From positions 124,001-188,000 of the forward strand of contig CAWCPF010000004.1 in assembly GCA_963797485.1 (NCBI GenBank): a DNA stretch of 64,000 bases, read 5' to 3'. The translations under genes and the position numbers were made by a program. This document shows, one piece after another, positions 28,765-38,046 of the stretch (positions are counted from its first letter, which is position 1; every line of letters begins with the position of its first letter). The DNA is from CAWAND01 sp963797485 (GTDB taxonomy: Bacteria > Chloroflexota > Anaerolineae > Anaerolineales > E44-bin32). The notes under the pieces are model-generated. The model made no database searches. It was not told the DNA's origin and was given only the letters and a program-made list of their open reading frames with translations.

Positions 28765-29748
28765 ATGCAACTGCGCGACCTCGGACGTACGGGATGGAAA
28801 GTGTCGGTAATGAGCTTTGGATCGTGGGCCATCGGAGGAGCGTGGGGCTCGGTGGACGATGACAATTCCTTTGCCGCCCTCCACCGCGCTGTCGACCTGG
28901 GTGTCAATTTCTTCGATACGGCCGACGTGTATGGCGACGGCCGCAGCGAGCGGCTCGTGGCTCGGCTACGTCAAGAACGCCCCGAGGAGATCCATGTGGC
29001 CACCAAGGCCGGGAGGCGCTTGGATCCGCATACGGCCTCCGGATATAACCGCGGCAACCTCACGGCCTTCGTCGAACGAAGCCTCCAGAACCTAGATACG
29101 GACTGCCTCGATCTGCTGCAGCTTCACTGTCCCCCTACCGATGTGTACTATATGCCTGAGGTTTTCGGGGTGCTGGACGATCTCGTGGAAGCCGGCAAAC
29201 TGCGCTACTACGGAGTCAGCGTCGAGAAGGTCGAGGAGGCTCTCAAGGCCATCGAATACCCCAATGTCCAGACGGTGCAAATCATTTTCAACATGTTCCG
29301 CCTGCGGCCGGCGGAGCTCTTTTTCCCACGCGCTTTGGCAAAACATGTGGGCGTCCTGGCCCGGGTCCCTCTGGCTTCGGGCATGCTGACGGGCAAGTTT
29401 GCGTCCGGGGAGTCATTTTCTGCCGACGACCATCGCGCGTACAACCGGCATGGGGAATCTTTTGATGTTGGGGAGACATTTTCGGGGGTGGACTACGATA
29501 TCGGGTTGCAGGCCGTCGAGGCGCTGCGCGCTGTGTGCCCTCCCGACCTGACGATGACCCAGCTTGCACTGCGCTGGATCCTCATGTTCGAGGCCGTGAC
29601 CTGCGCCATTCCTGGAGCCAAACGGGCCGTCCAGGTCGAGGAAAACGTGAGCGCCGCCGACCTGCCGCCCTTGTCCGACGAGACCATGGCTGGGGTGCAG
29701 TCGGTCTACGACGAGTACATTCGGAACCAGGTCCATCAGCGCTGGTAG
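28765..29748 (+). CDS. Aldo/keto reductase
   Basis: ATG 28765 follows AGGGAGA. The AKR tetrad is visible: Asp and Tyr in FFDTADVYGDGRSE, Lys in VATKAGRR and His in DLLQLHCPP. NADPH-site residues are suggested by AIPGAKRAVQVEEN near the C-terminus. The 327-residue length is typical. The family reduces aldehydes or ketones with NADPH; this one resembles general YajO/AKR11-type enzymes. Physiological substrate unknown. A TTGTGA-type palindrome lies just after the gene. Confidence 0.85.
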   Translation: MQLRDLGRTGWKVSVMSFGSWAIGGAWGSVDDDNSFAALHRAVDLGVNFFDTADVYGDGRSERLVARLRQERPEEIHVATKAGRRLDPHTASGYNRGNLTAFVERSLQNLDTDCLDLLQLHCPPTDVYYMPEVFGVLDDLVEAGKLRYYGVSVEKVEEALKAIEYPNVQTVQIIFNMFRLRPAELFFPRALAKHVGVLARVPLASGMLTGKFASGESFSADDHRAYNRHGESFDVGETFSGVDYDIGLQAVEALRAVCPPDLTMTQLALRWILMFEAVTCAIPGAKRAVQVEENVSAADLPPLSDETMAGVQSVYDEYIRNQVHQRW

Positions 29749-29776
29749 GGTCAAGGTCGTTCTCCGGCCGCGCCAG

Positions 29777-29796
29777 TTTGTGACAAATTTCACATG
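29777..29796. promoter_or_regulatory. TTGTGA-N6-TCACA palindrome upstream of the GltD-like gene
   Basis: TTTGTGA, CAAATT, TCACATG, about 90 bases before the GltD-like gene start. A second overlapping palindrome TTCACGTGA follows at 29797. Confidence 0.5.
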
Positions 29797-29884
29797 TTCA
29801 CGTGACAACTGAGGCTTTGGGGGTCGGTGATGCCGACCTACCATTTGAGGGTGTATTCCCCAACGCCACGCTGGAGAAGTGTCG

Positions 29885-31309
29885 ATGAGTGCTGAACGGC
29901 CTCCGGTCGACCGCAAGGCACGTCTCAAGGCCGTGCCGCCCAGCCCCCAAACTCGGCCAGCTGCGGAACGCGTGGCCGATTTCGGTCCTGCCCTGATTGC
30001 CTTTACGCCAGAAGAAGCCATGGCCATTGCTGCCGTGTGCATTCATTGCCCCGACCCTGCGCCTTGCCAGAAGGCTTGCCCGGCAGGCAACGACATCTCG
30101 GAGGCGTTGTGGAGGATCGAAGCCGGCGATTTCGTTGGCGCCGCCGAGGTCTACGCTCAAACCAGCTCCTTCCCCGAGATCTGCGGGCGTGTGTGCCCTC
30201 ACGACGACTTGTGCCAGGGAGCGTGTGTGCGCAACAAGCGCGGCTTGCCGGTCTTCACCGGTTATCTGGAGGCCTTCGTGGCAGACTTCGCCCGGCGGGG
30301 CGGCTCGAGGCCGATGCCGGTCGGAGAAGACACAGGTCATCGGGTGGCGATCGTCGGCGCCGGACCCTCCGGGCTGGCCTGCGCCGCCCGGCTGCGCGCC
30401 GCCGGCCATGCTGTGACGGTGTTCGACAAGAACCCCGTCCCTGGAGGCTTGCTGTCTTACGGCATCCCCGACTTCAAACTCCCGGCCGAGATCGTCCAGG
30501 AACGCGTGGCGCTGCTAACTCAGGCCGGGGTCTCATTTGAAACCGAAACCGAGATCGGCCAAAGCCTCAGCGTGGATGACCTGCTCGAGCAAGGATTTGA
30601 TGCCGTGTATCTGGCCGTAGGGACATGGCGGGACTCGGTCATGAACATTCCCGGCGTCGATCTCCCTGGTGTCATCCAGGCCAGCGGATTCCTATACGCC
30701 GCCAAATCCGATCCCGCCTCGCTTGGTTCGGGATCAGGAATCTTGTCCGGTCCTGGCGGCCGGGTCATTGTGGTCGGCGGAGGGGACACGGCCTCCGACT
30801 GCATGCGCACGGCCCTGCGTCTGGGCGCCGAGCGCGTCACCTGCCTGTACCGCCGCACCGAGGACGAAATGCCAGGCAACCGGCACGATCGCGCGCTGGC
30901 CGAGGAGGAAGGGGCCCAGTTCAAATACCTGGCCCAGCCGGTCCGTTTCATCGCCGGCGAGGACGGCCGCGTGGCCGAGGTCGAGTGCCTGGAATGCCGG
31001 CTGGGAGAGCCCGACTCCAGCGGCCGGCCGCGGCCGGTGCCGGTGGAAGGCAGTCAGTTCAGGCTGCCGGCCGACAGCGTGATTCTGGCCTTGGGGTACA
31101 AGCCCGACGAGGCCTTCACCACCTCGATCACGGGCCTGGACACCCGTCCGGGCGGCCTGATCGTGATCGATCCCGAGACCGGCCTGACCTCTCGGCCGGG
31201 CATCTTCGCCGGGGGCGATGCCGTCTCCGGCCCTGACCTGGTGGGAACGGCCATGGTCGCCGGGCATAGCGCCGCGGCCGCCATCGACGCGTACCTTCAA
31301 ACGATCTGA
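29885..31309 (+). CDS. GltD/NfnB-like NADPH-dependent flavin oxidoreductase
   Basis: ATG 29885 has GGAG eight bases upstream (GTG 29879 is an alternative). The N-terminal domain binds two Fe-S clusters (CIHCPDPAPCQKACPAG and CGRVCPHDDLCQGACV). An FAD Rossmann motif VAIVGAGPSGLACAARL and the NAD(P) motif VIVVGGGDTASDCMRTAL follow, and the FAD-end motif GIFAGGDAVSGPD closes it. This matches the glutamate synthase small subunit and the NfnB/SudA families. No glutamate synthase large subunit is nearby, so it may shuttle electrons between NADPH and ferredoxin, or to the convergent MetVF. Confidence 0.85.
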   Translation: MSAERPPVDRKARLKAVPPSPQTRPAAERVADFGPALIAFTPEEAMAIAAVCIHCPDPAPCQKACPAGNDISEALWRIEAGDFVGAAEVYAQTSSFPEICGRVCPHDDLCQGACVRNKRGLPVFTGYLEAFVADFARRGGSRPMPVGEDTGHRVAIVGAGPSGLACAARLRAAGHAVTVFDKNPVPGGLLSYGIPDFKLPAEIVQERVALLTQAGVSFETETEIGQSLSVDDLLEQGFDAVYLAVGTWRDSVMNIPGVDLPGVIQASGFLYAAKSDPASLGSGSGILSGPGGRVIVVGGGDTASDCMRTALRLGAERVTCLYRRTEDEMPGNRHDRALAEEEGAQFKYLAQPVRFIAGEDGRVAEVECLECRLGEPDSSGRPRPVPVEGSQFRLPADSVILALGYKPDEAFTTSITGLDTRPGGLIVIDPETGLTSRPGIFAGGDAVSGPDLVGTAMVAGHSAAAAIDAYLQTI

Positions 31310-31341
31310 CCTCCGTAGGCAGATAGCTGCTATGAAGTGGG

Positions 31342-31369
31342 GTAGGGGCGACCAGCCGGTCGCCCCTAC
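31342..31369 (+). terminator. 12-bp perfect hairpin after the GltD-like gene
   Basis: GTAGGGGCGACC, AGCC, GGTCGCCCCTAC. No T tract follows, so it could be a REP-like element as well as a terminator. Confidence 0.4.
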
Positions 31370-31472
31370 GCGTCCTAAAGTTGCCCACCAATCCGGCACG
31401 GGATGACATGTCGTGCCGCGGCACCTTCCGCACGTGACCCAGGCACGGCGGCCGACACCGGTTGTGACTTGC

Positions 31473-31509
31473 GCCCAAAAACAACACACCGCCCGACAAG
31501 GCGGTGTGT
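31473..31509 (-). terminator. Rho-independent terminator of metVF
   Basis: Minus-strand arms ACACACCGCC/GGCGGTGTGT with a six-base loop are followed by TTGTTTTTGGG, 30 bases after the metVF stop. It separates metVF from the convergent GltD-like gene. Confidence 0.65.
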
Positions 31510-31539
31510 GACGTTGGGGGGGAATTTGCCGCCGGGCTG

Positions 31540-33033
31540 CTATACGGGGGCGTGCGTCTTCTCCGCCAACGGCTCGGGGCCCCTGGCCATCGGCAGCGGC
31601 AGTCCGGCTTCGGTCACCAGGCGGGGGACAATGTCCTCCCAGTGCACGGCCATGATATGGATGCCGGCGATCTTCGGAGTGGACTTGAGCTTCTCGATGA
31701 TCTCCAACGCGATCGATACGCCGACTTCCTGCTGAGCTTCCTTGTCCTTGGCCTCATCCATCCGGTCCAGGTAAGCCTGGGGGATTTTCACCCCGGGCAC
31801 ATCGTCGGCCATAAAGTGCGCCGCGCCGGCGCTCTTGAGCGGCACGATACCGGCCAGGACATACACCTTGTCCAGCAGGTTGCGCTTGTCGAGAGCCTCC
31901 AGCCAATCCAAGAATCGTTCGTAGTCGAACACCGGCTGAGTTTGGATGAACTCCGCGCCGGCGTTGATCTTCTTCTCGGCGCGGATGGCCTCGTATTTCG
32001 GTTTGGCACCATACGGCGAGCCGGCAGCGCCCAGGAAAAACATCGGCGGCTGCTTGATTGACCGGCCATCGAGGTAGATGTGGTCGTCCCGCATCCGGCG
32101 CAGCATCCAAATCAACTGGACGGCGTCCATGTCGAACTGATCGGGTTTGGCAATCGGAGCCGGGCCGAAGCGATGATGGTCGCCGCTCAGGCACAGGATA
32201 TTGCGAATGCCCAGTCCGGCGGCGCCCATGGCATCGGATTGCAGGACCGTCCGTGTTCGGTCGCGTGTCTGGAGCTGCATGACCGGCTCGAGCCCAGTTT
32301 CCAGGCACATGCGGCTGGAAGCCAGGCTGTTCATCCGGGCTGAGGCCGAGGCGTTGTCGGTGAAATTGGCGGCCGTGACGCAGCCGGACAACCAGCCCGC
32401 CTTCTTGGTGATGATGTCCCCCGAAGCGCCCAGGGGAGGGGCGATTTCGGCCGTCACCACAAACCGTCCCGAACGCAGGCTGGCCTCGAGGTAAGACGCC
32501 GGTTCTTGGTACGCCGCCGGGTGGTAAACCGCGTCGCCCCGCCACCAGTCGGGCTGGCGCAGGTCGTGGAAGAATTGATCCCATTCGCGGTTAAAGCGCT
32601 GGCGGTCGGTCACGAAGTGCTGTGGATAGGGGCCCTGTTTTCGCTCGCGCCAGAAACGGATCAGGTCGAGCCATGTCTCGCGCCCGGCCCTCGCGCCGTC
32701 AATGGGCGGGTTGACCTCAAGCAAACAGTCCAGCCGGCCGAAGCGCTCCGAGCGGTTGTAGATCATGAACCACGTGCACGGGCGGGAAGGGTCCACCTCG
32801 CAGTGCTCCTCGGAGGCCCCACCGCATAGTCCGTTTCTCAGTCCTTTGGGGCAGGTGAGGGGGCAAACAAGCGCCGTCTCTTGCAGCAGGCAGTTCCCGC
32901 ACATGCGGCAGCCGAAGAGCACACTTTTGATATTGCGTTCAGCGTAGGTGAATGCCTGCTCCCAAAGGGGGATGTCATCCCGCCTAAGCGGATAGAACGG
33001 AGGGAGGTAACGTCGCGGAGAAAATACTGGCAT
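31540..33033 (-). CDS. metVF: MetV-MetF fusion: methylenetetrahydrofolate reductase
   Basis: ATG 33033 has GGAGG upstream; the frame is open further, but that part looks noncoding. Residues ~1-170 form a MetV-type zinc/Fe-S domain rich in cysteine (CRMCGNCLL, CPLTCPKGLRNGLCGG, CTWFMIYNRSERFGR). Residues ~200-497 form the MetF TIM barrel, with LEASLRSGRFVVTAEIAPP, ILCLSGDHHRFG and AEFIQTQPVFDYERFLDWLE. In acetogens MetV and MetF are usually separate subunits; here one chain joins them with MetV first. The reaction reduces methylene-THF to methyl-THF, the Wood-Ljungdahl methyl branch end. The electron donor is unknown. Confidence 0.9.
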   Translation of the reverse strand: MPVFSPRRYLPPFYPLRRDDIPLWEQAFTYAERNIKSVLFGCRMCGNCLLQETALVCPLTCPKGLRNGLCGGASEEHCEVDPSRPCTWFMIYNRSERFGRLDCLLEVNPPIDGARAGRETWLDLIRFWRERKQGPYPQHFVTDRQRFNREWDQFFHDLRQPDWWRGDAVYHPAAYQEPASYLEASLRSGRFVVTAEIAPPLGASGDIITKKAGWLSGCVTAANFTDNASASARMNSLASSRMCLETGLEPVMQLQTRDRTRTVLQSDAMGAAGLGIRNILCLSGDHHRFGPAPIAKPDQFDMDAVQLIWMLRRMRDDHIYLDGRSIKQPPMFFLGAAGSPYGAKPKYEAIRAEKKINAGAEFIQTQPVFDYERFLDWLEALDKRNLLDKVYVLAGIVPLKSAGAAHFMADDVPGVKIPQAYLDRMDEAKDKEAQQEVGVSIALEIIEKLKSTPKIAGIHIMAVHWEDIVPRLVTEAGLPLPMARGPEPLAEKTHAPV

Positions 33034-33252
33034 CTGCGCCTCCGTCGTGAAACCTTCGATCCCGCCCGGCTCTGACCCCCAGGACGGGAATGGCGGTCCA
33101 GCCAAGGACCCACGGCCCCGGCATGATCTTGTCCGCCCAAATCCTATGGCAGGCCAGTTAGGCGTGTCAACGTGCGAATGTACCCGCAACTCATGTTCGA
33201 ATGTCACCCAGGCGGCAAGAGCGATCCGCTGGACGGAATCTGGGAGAAAGCT

Positions 33253-33411
33253 CTAGTCGGCCAGGCGATCGCCGCCCATGATGGGGTCGAGATGAACGTC
33301 TTTGCCGTTGGTCGGCGGGGCTAGGCTCAGCTGCAAAAGGTCACCAGGCTGGGGGGGGAGCGTGCCGGGCGCGGCCTGGCTGCTGAACTTAGGGCAGGGT
33401 TGTGCGGTCAT
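33253..33411 (-). CDS. Possible small protein upstream of metVF (52 aa)
   Basis: ATG 33411 to TAG 33253 encodes 52 residues, proline-rich in the first half and ending PPTNGKDVHLDPIMGGDRLAD. The sequence looks more protein-like than surrounding frames and lies on the metVF strand, 219 bases ahead of it. No family is recognised and the ribosome site is weak. The rest of the 33034-33539 gap shows nothing else convincing. Confidence 0.3.
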   Translation of the reverse strand: MTAQPCPKFSSQAAPGTLPPQPGDLLQLSLAPPTNGKDVHLDPIMGGDRLAD

Positions 33412-33539
33412 TCGTCACTAGCCTGGCATCCGCCGAAGGTCTCATAATGCCCTGGACCCGAGCGATCTTTGCGTTGATCCGACCGGCGGGCGAAGGCCCC
33501 GGATTCTGGCCGGCGCCGGCGCGGCGAGGGGTTGAAGGC

Positions 33540-34491
33540 ATGCGAACGAGCCTTGAAAAACTGTTGGCGACCGGCGACCCTGTCCTGGCCGATGGCGCCA
33601 TGGGCACTCTGCTCATGGAACTCGGCCTGGAAGGGGGTCAGTCGCCGGTGGTGTGGAACGCGGATCATCCGGATCGGGTGGCGTCGGTCCACCGCCAGTA
33701 TCTCGAGGCGGGATCGCAGATCGTTCTCACCAATACCTTCGGCGGCAACCGGCTGCGGTTGGTACTTCACAGCCTCGCCGATCGAGCCGAAGAGCTCAAC
33801 CGGCTGGGCGCGCGAATTGGCCGCCGAAGAAGTGACGGCCGCCGTTCAACCGGCCGTCCTGGCCGGCGACATAGGCCCGACCGGGCGGATGCTGGCCCCG
33901 CTGGGCGACCTGGACCCCGACGAGGCCAGGTCGGCCTTCGAAGAGCAGGCCGAGGCCTTGGCACGCGGTGGCGTCGACGCGTTCTGGATCGAGACCATGT
34001 ACGACATCGACGAAGTTCGCCTGGCCGTGGACGCCGCGCGACATGTCGCCCCCGATCTGCCCATCGTGGCCACGCTTACCTTCGATTCGCATGGGCGGAC
34101 CATGATGGGGACCACTCCCGAGCAAGCCTTCGAAGCCTTGAACGGAATGGGGCTCATCGCCTTCGGGGGCAACTGCGGCAACGGGGTGGTCGAAATCCTG
34201 ACCGTCGTCGAAGCCATGCACCGCCTCGGTTCGGCCAGGGTCCTGGTGGCCAAGGCCAATGCCGGGGTGCCGCACGTCGGAGACGATGGACAACCGGTAT
34301 ACGATGCCAGTCCGTCGGACATGGCGAACTACGCCACCCAGGCCGTTTCTATGGGGGCGCGCATCGTGGGCGGCTGCTGCGGCAGCACCCCGGCACACAT
34401 CCGTGCCATGCACGCCGCGCTCCACCCTGCCCGCGTCTCAGGCCAGCCCCGATTGCGATTGACAGCTGATACGCACGCACTGTTCCCCTGA
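33540..34491 (+). CDS. Homocysteine S-methyltransferase-family protein (one frame break)
   Basis: ATG 33540 is preceded by GAGGGG. DGAMGTLLMELGL opens the Hcy-methyltransferase barrel. Zinc cysteines appear in IAFGGNCGNGV and later in IVGGCCGSTPAHI. A frame break near 33805 separates the first ~90 residues; joined length is ~316 residues. It lacks the pterin, cobalamin and SAM domains of full MetH, so it is an N-terminal-type methyltransferase. Its place between metVF and the CODH/ACS genes suggests that it moves methyl groups between the Wood-Ljungdahl pool and homocysteine or another thiol, via a separate corrinoid protein. Confidence 0.75.
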
Positions 34492-34896
34492 CGCAGGGGG
34501 TAGCTCGACCCGCCATCGCTCCGCGGTCCGGACGCCAGCCGAAGACCGAGTAGTTTGTGAATTCCTTCACGAACCACCCGCCCGGCGCGGCTCGCGGAGT
34601 TTCCAGCCCTAGGATGCCTGTCGCTCTCGACCGCCACGAGCGGGGAGGTGGGCGGCTACCACATCGAGCGGGCGGGGACCTCTGTCGGGCGGGCCGAGGG
34701 TGGGGGACTCCCTCCCCGGGTCCGACCTGCGGCCCCCCAGGTCTTCTTTAGGGACGTCTGACTAACCGAAGGGGTGACTTTCACCACTGATGTGAACGTG
34801 CCGGCGTTTCGATACTTGACAGATAAGGATTCTCCCAATGCATCTCCCTGAGGAGGGGGGAAATCTGGTGAGTCATCTGGCGCGCGGGAGGCGATC
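34492..34896. other. Intergenic region ahead of the CODH/ACS operon
   Basis: It contains the palindrome at 34554-34573 and A/T-richer stretches around 34800-34850 (GATACTTGACAGATAAGG), where a promoter would be expected. TTGACA at 34816-34821 is a good -35 box; the best -10 match downstream is weak. No gene is seen. Confidence 0.35.
34554..34573. promoter_or_regulatory. TTGTGA-N6-TCACGA palindrome upstream of the CODH/ACS operon
   Basis: TTTGTGA, ATTCCT, TCACGAA. It matches the Rex pattern TTGTGAA-N4-TTCACAA with one mismatch, and lies in the only large gap before the CODH/ACS gene run. Confidence 0.5.
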
Positions 34897-35647
34897 TTGA
34901 GGATTCTCGCCCTCACGCAAGGCTTGTGGGGTGAGCGAATTGTGGCACATGTGCGCGCCGAGTTCCCGGACTGGGTCGTCGGCGCGTGGGCCGCGCCGCT
35001 TGCCATTCCCCTGGTCATCGATGACCCGTCTGAATTCCTGCCGGAAGAGCTTCCGGGCGCCGATCTGCTGCTGGCACTCGGTGATACCCCCGGCATGGCC
35101 CAGCTCGTGCCCGATGCCGTCAGGCGAAGCGGCGCCCGGGCAGTCATTGCGCCCATTGATCGAAACTCAGCCATGCCAGACGGCCTGGCCAATCAACTGC
35201 GCGGCCTGGCTGGACGACATGGATGTGGCCTCCGTCTTCCCAAAGCCATTCTGTTCCCTCACCGAGACGACCTACAACGCCCCCCCATTGGTGACGCCGT
35301 ACGACGATCCGGTGATTCGCGAATTTGCGGTGCGCTTCGGGCGTCCCGAGGTCAGCCTTGACGTGCGCGATGGCCGTGTCTCCCGCGTCGAGTTCTCACG
35401 CCAATCCGCCTGCGGCTGCAGTCAGGCGATCGCCGAGGAAGTGCTTGGCCTTCCGGTGGGTGCGGCCATCGACGCCGCAGCCCTGCGCCACCACCACTTT
35501 CCGTGCCTGGCCAGCATGAATATCGATCGCGATTATCAAGATACGTTGATGCACGTCTCCGGGAATATCGTCAAACGGTCCTTCCGGGACGCTCTGGGCG
35601 ACCAGGTTAAACCCAGGTTTGTCACGCCAGTCGGGCGCGTCGATTGA
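34897..35647 (+). CDS. DUF166-like protein (one frame break)
   Basis: The TTG start follows GGGAGG. N-terminal MRILALTQGLWGERI and ADLLLALGDTPGM, then (after a break near 35207) VASVFPKPFCSLTE, REFAVRFGRPEVSLDV and a C-terminal cysteine pair region ACGCSQAIAEEVLG with HHHFPCLASM. This matches a family of unknown function found in methanogens and CODH/ACS-encoding bacteria. Cysteines and histidines suggest a metal or Fe-S site. It is the first gene of the CODH/ACS run. Total ~249 residues. The family name is from memory and should be confirmed. Confidence 0.55.
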
Positions 35648-35685
35648 TGTCTGCGCGCCAGTCGAGACCTAAGGAGATGGGGAAG

Positions 35686-36021
35686 ATGGAGAAGCTGGTT
35701 CTGAACCTGCCGACGCTGTACGCGGATCATCACGTGCTCACGCTCAGGCAAGTCCTGCTCGGGATTGAAGGGGTGTCGGAGGTCTACGCCAGTTCGGCCT
35801 GGAAACAGGCGGTGGTGACTTACGACCCGGCGAAGGCAGAGCCCGGAGTGATTGAAAAGGCCACCGTCGATGCCGGCTATCCCGTCGGCGAGGCGGACGT
35901 GCCGACTTTGGTTCAACATGAGGCCATCGGCCGCGATCCGCAATGGGAGAAGTTTGACCAGCGCGTCAGCAAAACCAACCAGACCGATCTGGAGATGTCC
36001 GGCGAACACCGCCGGTACTGA
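35686..36021 (+). CDS. HMA-like small protein lacking the CxxC metal motif
   Basis: ATG 35686 lies behind AAGGAG. The 111-residue product has a ferredoxin-like HMA fold pattern (MEKLVLNLPTLYADHHVLTL, then GVSEVYASSAWKQAVVTYDP and KATVDAGYPVGE), but the usual MxCxxC loop is replaced by LYADHHV. The C-terminal ~40 residues are charged and unlike HMA. It lies 14 bases before cooS, so a role in nickel or iron handling for CODH, using His instead of Cys, is a testable idea. Nothing in the sequence proves metal binding. Confidence 0.6.
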   Translation: MEKLVLNLPTLYADHHVLTLRQVLLGIEGVSEVYASSAWKQAVVTYDPAKAEPGVIEKATVDAGYPVGEADVPTLVQHEAIGRDPQWEKFDQRVSKTNQTDLEMSGEHRRY

Positions 36022-36035
36022 GTGACGGAGGCGGG

Positions 36036-38033
36036 ATGATGGCCAAGAAGACCAGAACACCCCAGGAATCCAGCCGAGATCAAGCAACCATTCAGCTCCT
36101 CGAATACGCTGTCGAAGGCGGCTACGAAACGGCGTTCTCACGCGCCGATGCCATGGCGGCCTGCCCGATCGGCAGCGATGGCCTATGCTGCCGAAACTGT
36201 TCAATGGGGCCATGCCGGCTGGTGAAGGAAGGTCAGACCGGTGTGTGCGGGGCCACCATCAGCACGATCGCCGCCCGCAACTTCGCCCGCATGGTGGCGG
36301 CTGGCGCCGCCGCCCACTCCGATCATGGGCGCGATCTGGCCTACACGCTTCTGGCGGCGGCGCGTGGTGAAGCTCCGGACTATGTGATCAGGGACCCTGG
36401 CAAGCTGCGAGAGGTCGCCAGCTACCTTGGTGTCAAGGACCTGAATCGGCCGATCAACGAATTGGCTGAAGACGTCGCCAAGGCCGCCCTGGCCGAGTTT
36501 GGCAAGCCCGAAGGGGAGGTCATCTACCTTCAGCGGGCCCCTGAGAAGCGGCAGAAGATCTGGAAGAAGCTTGGGATCGGCCCGCGTAATATCGACCGCG
36601 AAATCGTTGAGACCTTGCACCGGACGAATGTCGGCAACGACCAGGACGCCGAGCACATCTTGAATCAGGCGTTGCGCACGGCACTTGGCGATGGGTGGGG
36701 CGGCTCGATGCTCGGCACCGACCTCTCAGATATCCTGTTTGGGACTCCAGCACCGGTCGTTTCTCAGGCGAACCTCGGCATTCTGAAGGACGACGAAGTC
36801 AACATCGTCATCCACGGTCACGAGCCGTCGCTGTCGGAGATGATCGTGGCGGCGGCCCAAGATCCAGAGATGCTGGAATACGCCGAGAGCAAGGGCGCCA
36901 AAGGCATCAACCTGAGCGGCATCTGCTGCACCGCCAACGAGACGCTGATGCGTCAAGGGATCCCCTTGGCGGGCAACTTCCTGCAGCAGGAGTTGGCTAT
37001 CCTGACCGGCGCCGTTGAACTCATGGTGGTCGATATCCAGTGCATTATGCAGGCGCTGGTGCCGCTGGCGGCCAAGTTCCACACCGAGATCATCACCACC
37101 TCGCCTAAGGCCAAGATCGCCGGCGCCACCCACATCGAGTTCGATGAACATCACGCCATGGACATCGCCAAGCAGATCATCAAGCGGGCGATCGACCGCT
37201 ATCCCGAGCGGGCCATGACCCGCATCCCGGAGGAAACTTCGGACCTGGTCCCGGGATTCTCTCACGAGTACATCGAATACGCGCTGGGCGGCGCCTACCG
37301 CGGCTCGTTCCGGCCGCTGAACGACGCCATCATGAGCGGGCGCATCCGAGGCGTCGTGGCCAACATCGGCTGCAACAACCCGCGCGTAATGCACGACGCC
37401 CTTCACGTGGACGTGGTCGCCGAGCTGCTGAAGAATGATGTCCTGGTGGTAGAGACGGGCTGCGGCGCCATCGCTTGCGCCAAGGCGGGTTACCTGGTGC
37501 CCGAGGCAGCCTTCGAACATGCCGGACCGGGACTGCGCGAGGTCTGCGAGGCCGTCGGGATGCCCCCCGTGCTTCATATGGGCTCGTGCGTCGACAACTC
37601 CCGCATCCTGACCGTGCTGGCCCAGATGGCCACCGAATCCGGGCTGGGGGATGATATCAGCGACATTCCCGCCGTGGGGTTGGCGCCAGAGTGGATGAGC
37701 GAGAAGGCGATCTCGATCGCCACCTACGCCGTGGCGTCCGGGGCCTATGTGATTATGGGCCACAAGAGTCCGGTCGCAGGGTCGGAGGAAGTCACCCGTC
37801 TGATCACCGAAGGCTGGGAAGAAAAAGTCGGCGGCAGGCTCGAGTTTATCGCCAGTGCCGAGGAGATTGTCGAACACACCCTGGCCCATATCGACAAGAA
37901 GCGCCAGGAGCTCGGGTTGGCGCCCTATGACCCCAGCCAGTGGGGCAAGAGCGGTGATGATCGGATGACCCAATTCCTGAGAATCCCGTTGGAAGAGCGC
38001 ATCGGCGCGGCCTACGGCGCCGCCGTGAACTAG
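36036..38033 (+). CDS. cooS/acsA: Anaerobic carbon monoxide dehydrogenase catalytic subunit
   Basis: 665 residues, normal for CooS. The N-terminal Cys cluster (CPIGSDGLCCRNCSMGPCRL, CG) binds the B/D clusters. C-cluster ligands are seen in order: HGHEPSLSE (His), GICCTANE, VDIQCIMQ, NIGCNNPR, ETGCGAIACAKAG and MGSCVDNSR. It interconverts CO and CO2 and, with AcsB, makes acetyl-CoA. GGAGG precedes ATG 36036. The gene is intact, unlike several neighbours. It is followed by acsB after 13 bases. Confidence 0.97.
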   Translation: MMAKKTRTPQESSRDQATIQLLEYAVEGGYETAFSRADAMAACPIGSDGLCCRNCSMGPCRLVKEGQTGVCGATISTIAARNFARMVAAGAAAHSDHGRDLAYTLLAAARGEAPDYVIRDPGKLREVASYLGVKDLNRPINELAEDVAKAALAEFGKPEGEVIYLQRAPEKRQKIWKKLGIGPRNIDREIVETLHRTNVGNDQDAEHILNQALRTALGDGWGGSMLGTDLSDILFGTPAPVVSQANLGILKDDEVNIVIHGHEPSLSEMIVAAAQDPEMLEYAESKGAKGINLSGICCTANETLMRQGIPLAGNFLQQELAILTGAVELMVVDIQCIMQALVPLAAKFHTEIITTSPKAKIAGATHIEFDEHHAMDIAKQIIKRAIDRYPERAMTRIPEETSDLVPGFSHEYIEYALGGAYRGSFRPLNDAIMSGRIRGVVANIGCNNPRVMHDALHVDVVAELLKNDVLVVETGCGAIACAKAGYLVPEAAFEHAGPGLREVCEAVGMPPVLHMGSCVDNSRILTVLAQMATESGLGDDISDIPAVGLAPEWMSEKAISIATYAVASGAYVIMGHKSPVAGSEEVTRLITEGWEEKVGGRLEFIASAEEIVEHTLAHIDKKRQELGLAPYDPSQWGKSGDDRMTQFLRIPLEERIGAAYGAAVN

Positions 38034-38046
38034 GGAGGCAGGCGAC

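Noticed and set aside
33034..33207. N-terminal extension of MetVF to 33207
   Set aside because: The extension is unlike the family and lacks a ribosome site, while ATG 33033 has GGAGG and a normal MetV start.
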